The translations under genes and the position numbers were made by a program. From Gossypium raimondii (taxonomy: Eukaryota; Streptophyta; Magnoliopsida; Malvales; Malvaceae): DNA of 64,000 bases. The stretch covers positions 57,045,371 to 57,109,370 of the forward strand of contig NC_068567.1 in assembly GCF_025698545.1 (NCBI RefSeq). Reading direction: 5' to 3'. Below the pieces are notes generated by a model. That model worked only from the letters and a program-made list of their open reading frames with translations. It had not been told where the DNA came from and made no database searches. Below are positions 58,980 to 64,000 of this stretch, piece after piece; the first letter of the stretch is position 1, and the number at the start of each line of letters is the position of its first letter.

Positions 58980-59475
58980 TTGCTGTTGCCAAACTCCAAC
59001 CAATATTTCCGGCAAGATGGGGTCCGGTTGGAAAAATAAGCTTCGTGGCCTATGGACTGCGCTGTGCTTTCGCGTCGCGATTAGGCTACGGAACTCGAGT
59101 CCCATGAGGCTCGTTTGATCTATTGGTTCAAGTCAAGAGTATTATCCACTACCGAAGGCAAGGTTTGCTTAAAGACTCGCTATATCAATGTCCATTACCT
59201 TGAGAGTTGAGTAACGCATCTTACTATTGGGCGACGTTTGTGCCGAGATCTCTTTTTGCCTCCATTAGGCAAGGAGGCTTAATTCAAGCAATGACGACCT
59301 GTCTCTGACATAAATTGTAGGGTTTACTCATCTTCTAGGGTGTTGTCTTTTACGAGACTTGGGTTTTCGAGTGCTTCCTTCGTTTCGTTTATTTGGGTTG
59401 GAGGCTTCGTTGTCCTTTGTTTGCATAGGACATTGTTCCCATTTGTTGCATTCCCATGAAATGAAATTTGAACTT
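58980..59475 (+). mobile_element. Possible decayed LINE 3' end or retrocopy
   Basis: A moderately GC-rich stretch ending CATGAAATGAAATTTGAACT followed by AAAAATAAAAC. Ends of the form AATGAAATTTG plus A-rich tail are common in plant L1-type LINEs. No reverse transcriptase block was recognised, so this is weak. 58826-58979 and 59476-60300 hold nothing recognised. Confidence 0.3.
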
Positions 59476-60603
59476 TGACCAAAAATAAAACACAAATCAA
59501 AATATCAATATATTGCCCATCATCCAGCCGGAGGGTTTACTGGGCTTGAAGAGTTGGGCATGTTCAGTGACTTGGCTTCAAGTCAAGTCATTCAAAATGC
59601 TAAGGTAAAGACAATAATTAATAGTTTTAAGAAGAGAGAATGTTTAACTTTTGTCCTCCATGATTCTGCGTCAAAACCGATTTCGTCTAGAGAAGACCCC
59701 AGGTAATGTTTGTATCCATGAATCAAATAGGTGTTGTTCTGTTGTTAACCAGTTGCACCATGTGCTCGATAAAATGTTGGAATGACAAAAAGAAAACCAG
59801 CAGGGCAATGACATAGTGACGGGGAAATTAGAGCAAGATAGCCGAACCAATAAATATGTAAATTGAATACCGATACAAGTGGTGGCATTAATATCAAAGA
59901 CCTCAGGTCCCACCATTGCTAGATTTCTACTTTTCTTCATGTTCTGTGTCTGCCCAACCCAACCTAGCATGCAATGTTAAGCATGAAATTCGTACCAAAG
60001 TTCTAATGTCTCTCAAGTCAACATTTTTCTCTCACTTGCTTTTGCTTTGCATATATATTTTGTTTTCGGTGAAAATTTATTGGTGAAAAGGACGTACTGT
60101 TCATTGGTTTTGCTTTATTTGCTACAGGTACCCAATATGAATAATGATGAGTGAGGGAAATTTTTTATGAAACTGTGGGGGGCCATCTTTTTCCACATCT
60201 CTATTAGCTCTATAATTAAGGTCAAGAGAAACATATATCATACAAACCCCAAAGAGTTTCTAACGTTTCAGAGCCCCACTTTTGTACCCCTTTAGACCCT
60301 CACCCATTTCTTTACAATAAAAGCCCACAAACATAAAGAGGGTAAACTCAACTCACATACCCTCTGCTGAAAGTTCCTGTCAAGGCTGGCCTCAGAGTGA
60401 ACCGTCAAAAGGGTTTTGATAACAAGTGCCAATCACAATCCTCACTTTTACTCCCAAGCACAAAACCAAAAATTCTTAAAACCCAAAAACAGGCCTTTTT
60501 TTTAACTTTTTTTCTTTTTCTTTTTTGTTTTTGTTTTTGATAATTAGTGATCAGTCACTTCCATGGGGTTCTCAAGAGAAAACTACAGCAAGCAATTATG
60601 TGT
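59476..60603 (-). other. 3' flank and probable 3' UTR zone of the DUF789 gene
   Basis: Directly downstream of the DUF789 stop on the minus strand. A minus-strand AATAAA (plus TTTATT) is present near 60112, but the transcript end cannot be placed. A 99-codon minus frame at 59671-59970 has no recognised domain and is not called. Confidence 0.4.
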
Positions 60604-62534
60604 TTAGCCACGTCGAATCCCCGTGAAGTAATTGAAGTCATGGTGCTGGACTCTAAGTTGCTTTAGCCACGAATCTGCCACGCTTAAAAGCGACACCAGC
60701 CTCTCTTGGTCCCGCCCAGAATTACCCGAGACCCACACGTTTCCTTGCATCTTGTAAGTGGCCAAGCCAAATGGTGGAAGAGAGATGCCTTCTCCTTCCT
60801 TTCGCTTCCTTTCAGGATTCTCAATGTCATCTTCCAGGTCCATATCTGCAAAACAACCATTACATGTATAAGTATCTTGGAACCAAGCAACTTAACATAA
60901 CGCAAAAGCTGAAAGAAAGAGAACCTTGGAAAGAAGAAGATAGAGTGTGGTATGTGAGGAAGCATGTGGACAAGTCTTTTATGGTCCTTCCCATGGGAAT
61001 ATGATAAATTGGGTACCTGATATCATCAACATCAAAAAAAATCCTTTGTCAATAATTTGAAACTATATAATATGCAAAATCATATTATCTAAAGAGGTCT
61101 AAGAGGGAGATTCTATCAGAAAAGAGAGAGGAAGAGACGGAAAAAGACCAGTAAACAGCCATCCAACTAGCTGGGGAAAGATCTACGCTCCTCAATGACA
61201 TCAACCCGGGGTATCTTCTCGATAATCCATTAATCTGTTAAAAGCGAGTACCGCAACACGTCACAATCGCGTCGAAACTTAAAAGTCACAAAGACCGAAA
61301 GGGTATTAACTTATTCTTCTTTGTGACAACAGTAAAAGTTTAAAAAACAATATCACGACAAAAGCAAGAATTTATGCTCATGAAGGATTAGATATATATT
61401 GATAATATCCTTAAAGAGATGATTGTAGACAAAATAACAAGAGACATGAAAAAACAACAATATGCAGAGAAAGAGAAATAAAAGCAAAGGAATTTTGCTA
61501 TTCAAAGGTCAAAAGTTTTATTTCAGTCTTTATAAGATGCTTATATTCTGAAAAATCCATAGCTGTTCTTTCTAAGTCTTAATCAATTGCCATTACATTG
61601 TCAATCTTACAATTGGGAAAAAGCCATATAAAGCATAGAAAATGCGAATCAAAGAAAGAAGACAGTGCAATCAGTAAAAAAAGATGGGTGTAAGTAAGGG
61701 CTAAAACCAACAAAAGCAAGGAATCAGGCACAAAAAGAAGTACCTTATCCATGAGTGGAACTCTTCCATAAGGAGTTGATCTCTCGAAATACTGAAAGTA
61801 AAGGTAACCCAATCTATTATTCACATGCCAAAGGCTATCGTGCTCGGAACCGCCATCCTCCGACGAGCATCCGTCCCATCTCCATAACTTGTCACTCTCG
61901 CTCTCATCACTCAATGAGTCACTAAAAGAATCCCTCTCGCCATCACCTGATTCAGTCTCCTCCCTGTAAAGATTCCAACCAGATTTTATTTTTTATCACA
62001 TCTACAAAACCCCCAGAATTGTACAATTGCCCTTTGCCTAATCTAATAATATCGATTGAAGGTGTTAAACAACACAATTGCATACTCAATGTTTGCCACG
62101 AATATCATGTCAACAGCCAAAAGATTGATTTACCTAAAGGTGTTGACTGAAGAATTGCTGGTAAAGATTTGGATGGCAGAGAGATAAGGAACATAGTATT
62201 GGACTAAGGTTTCGGCGTTGTTCAAGACAATGGGAACGCCAGCCCCGTACGCACTCCATTCGTCATAACAATTCCAAAGATCACCCAACGTGAAATATTC
62301 AACCTTTTCTCTCTCCCAAGGGTGCCATAATCGATTAAGGTTCCTAATCTCACTCTGCAACATAAACAAATCAACCATGAAACCATAATCAAATAAACAA
62401 CAAGAATGACGGAGAGAGAGAGAGAGATGGGAAAGAGGAGTGACCTTGGGAAGAAAATGGGACTTGACAGTCGGGGTAGTGCAATGGAGGAAGCAGGCAA
62501 GGTTTGATTGCGTCGACCCTGTTTCAAAAATCAT
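60604..62534 (-). CDS. DUF789 family protein (six exons)
   Basis: Minus-strand gene with exons 62534-62445, 62354-62134, 61963-61744, 61234-61149, 61016-60925 and 60845-60604. All introns are GT-AG, and the joined 951 nt stay in frame, giving 316 aa. Diagnostic blocks of this plant family: SNLACFLHCTTPTV (10-23), YFTLGDLWNCYDEWSAYGAGV, VQYYVPYLSAIQIF, the acidic serine-rich stretch EETESGDGERDSFSDSLSDE, YLYFQYFERSTPYGRVPL, LSPASWMAVYWYPIYHIP, CFLTYHTL and LPPFGLATYKMQGNVW, ending DSWLKQLRVQHHDFNYF. No signal peptide or membrane span. Function of the family is unknown. GA-rich runs (plus strand) lie in intron 1 and the 5' flank. The start ATG is the first in frame before SNLACFLHCT; a longer N-terminus from an upstream exon cannot be excluded. 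Confidence 0.92.
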
Positions 62535-64000
62535 GATTCCAAAACAAAGAGACGGAGATGAGAGAGATTGGGGGTTTTTTTGTTTTGTTTTTTTGGTCTC
62601 TCAACCTCAACCCTGAAAACAGAGGAACCACAAGAAAAACACAAGAGAAAGAGAGAGTAGAATGGGAAAGACTAGGGAGGGAGGGAAACAAGGAGAAAAG
62701 AAGAGAGAGATTGTCGCGATTTGGTTATATGATGGAAATTTGTGACTCGAGAGAAATTCTATAGTCTCACGTTTGGACAGCTAAATTTAAGGGAACAGAA
62801 ATGGAAGAGAATTTTAACATCAAATATCTCTCTCCCTATCTCTCTATTCAACTGAGTCTTTCTTGGTGGTTGACAATGTCGTCTAATTCAACTCTTTTCC
62901 GGTCACCGGTTGATTTGGACGACCCTTTCTCACCACCCCCCACAAGAAAAGCTTAAGAATAAAACAACAAGTAGTGAAAATAAAAGGGAATTCCACTCTC
63001 TCCCTGCAAACTCAAAGAAAACTCAAGCCTGCTCTGCTTTGATTAACAATGAAGAAACAAGTTTCTTCTCTACGACCGTTCAACGCTTAATTCTTAAAGT
63101 TCAATCCAAAAACCCACAAGGCAAAGTTGAAAACACTCGTATCCCACACCACGAAACAAAAACAAGACAAAATAAGGGAAAACCAGAAAAAAGCTTATTT
63201 TAATGACAGAAGCCAGAATTTTTTTTCAAGGTTTTTTCTTTTTAGTTGTTTCAACAGAACCCCATGATTTCTGATAAAAGATTTGTTGGTTTGGATCCTT
63301 TCACTAGGATCAAGAGGACTTCTTTAACAGAAATTAAAAAGAAAAATTGAACTTTTTCCCGGGAAACAAAAGCAGAACACAACCAAAATACACTTGATAA
63401 GGGAAACATAGGGGTAAAAAGAGAGAAAATATCATATTTATGAACACAACTATCTGTTTCTCTACACTTTCTAGAAAGAACCAGCAAATACAAAACAATA
63501 TTAATTTAAGGCATCTAATTTTTATATATGCATTAGATTTCACGACTCTGTGAAAAAAATAAGAAAATTTAATCTTTTTAATAGTAAAAAGAGAAAAATC
63601 TTTACATCTAATGGATTGTGCCGTTTTGGGTAAGCAAATATTTTATTACTGTGGAGTGTAATCCAATCACCATGAAAATTGAAATTTGAGAAGAAAGAAT
63701 CTGACTTTTTGCGTTTAGTCAAAATACGATTTTTATTTACCATTCACACCAATAATGAACAATTCAGCCCATAAGATCCTTTTATTTTCCCAACCTTTTG
63801 AAAATATTAGCATTAATACATCATATTAAAATCATATTTGTAATTTTATTTTTAGATAAATATTTTTGAAAATAATTGAACTATTGAAAATACAAATATG
63901 TAATATGAATATTATTATATTTAAAAAAAGTAAATATACAAAATAAGATAAATGATAATGTTGAAGTTTGATTAATTCCTAACATTAGTAATATTTTTAA
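62535..64000 (-). promoter_or_regulatory. 5' flank of the DUF789 gene
   Basis: On the minus strand, pyrimidine-rich runs (CTCTCTCTTTCTCTTG, CTCTCTTCTTTTCTCC) occupy about 62550-62720, typical of a plant 5' UTR or core promoter. Further out is AT-rich DNA with small chance frames (62910-63203, 63251-63743). No second gene recognised. Confidence 0.45.

Noticed and set aside
59671..59970. 99-codon minus ORF
   Set aside because: No domain, no neighbouring exon-like frame, ordinary composition; probably chance.
62558..63203. Plus-strand ORFs of 68 and 97 codons upstream of DUF789
   Set aside because: Antisense to the probable 5' UTR and promoter; composition follows GA-rich low complexity.

Overview
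This is a repeat-rich plant nuclear window. Only two loci look like intact protein-coding genes: an O-methyltransferase (OMT) at 39327-40558 (+) and a DUF789-family gene at 60604-62534 (-). Most of the rest is transposon. Plant origin follows from Ty3/Gypsy and Copia elements with very AT-rich introns, the caffeate/isoflavone-type OMT family, and a plant mobile domain (PMD) gene inside a Mutator-like element. Short GGGCGTGTGT-type palindromes in LTRs point to Malvaceae, most likely cotton (Gossypium); that assignment is inference from familiarity with such repeats.

Layout. 1-1471: 3' part of a Gypsy LTR set against the 3' end of a Copia element (1472-2300). 3220-6925: OMT copy 1, broken by one missing base in the SAM-binding motif. 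7046-13478: internally deleted Tat/Ogre-like Gypsy element (B), followed by a SINE-like insertion with a 13-bp target duplication (13493-13638). 13639-15177: upstream flank of OMT copy 2. 15178-28104: large Tat/Ogre-like element (C) with 2.6-kb LTRs, an exact CATAC target duplication and a tandem array with higher-order structure before its polypurine tract. 28274-29897: OMT copy 2, a heavily damaged pseudogene. 30949-31713: OMT copy 3, first exon only, running into a 5'-truncated chromovirus (33361-37455). 39327-40558: OMT copy 4, intact, 365 aa. 41872-43085: DNA element with long inverted repeats. 44204-45450: solo LTR with TTACT target duplication. 45770-49753: decayed Copia element. 52126-56770: Mutator-like element with a decayed mudrA-type gene facing a decayed PMD gene. 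60604-62534: six-exon DUF789 gene.

How it fits together. The four OMT copies are in direct orientation and share flanks: upstream of copy 2 matches upstream of copy 4, downstream of copy 2 matches downstream of copy 4, and the introns of copies 1 and 3 share the same miniature element. The array therefore arose by tandem duplication and was later opened up by two Tat-type elements and a chromovirus. Only copy 4, which carries no element inside the gene, has kept all catalytic residues.

I found no new enzymatic or defence system. The most unusual structures are the higher-order tandem array inside element C, the PMD/mudrA Mutator composite, the UUCG-hairpin array in the chromovirus LTR, the repeated CCTAAC hairpins and PBS-like decamer in the Tat LTRs, and the deletion in element B whose breakpoint lies near the predicted LTR transcription start.
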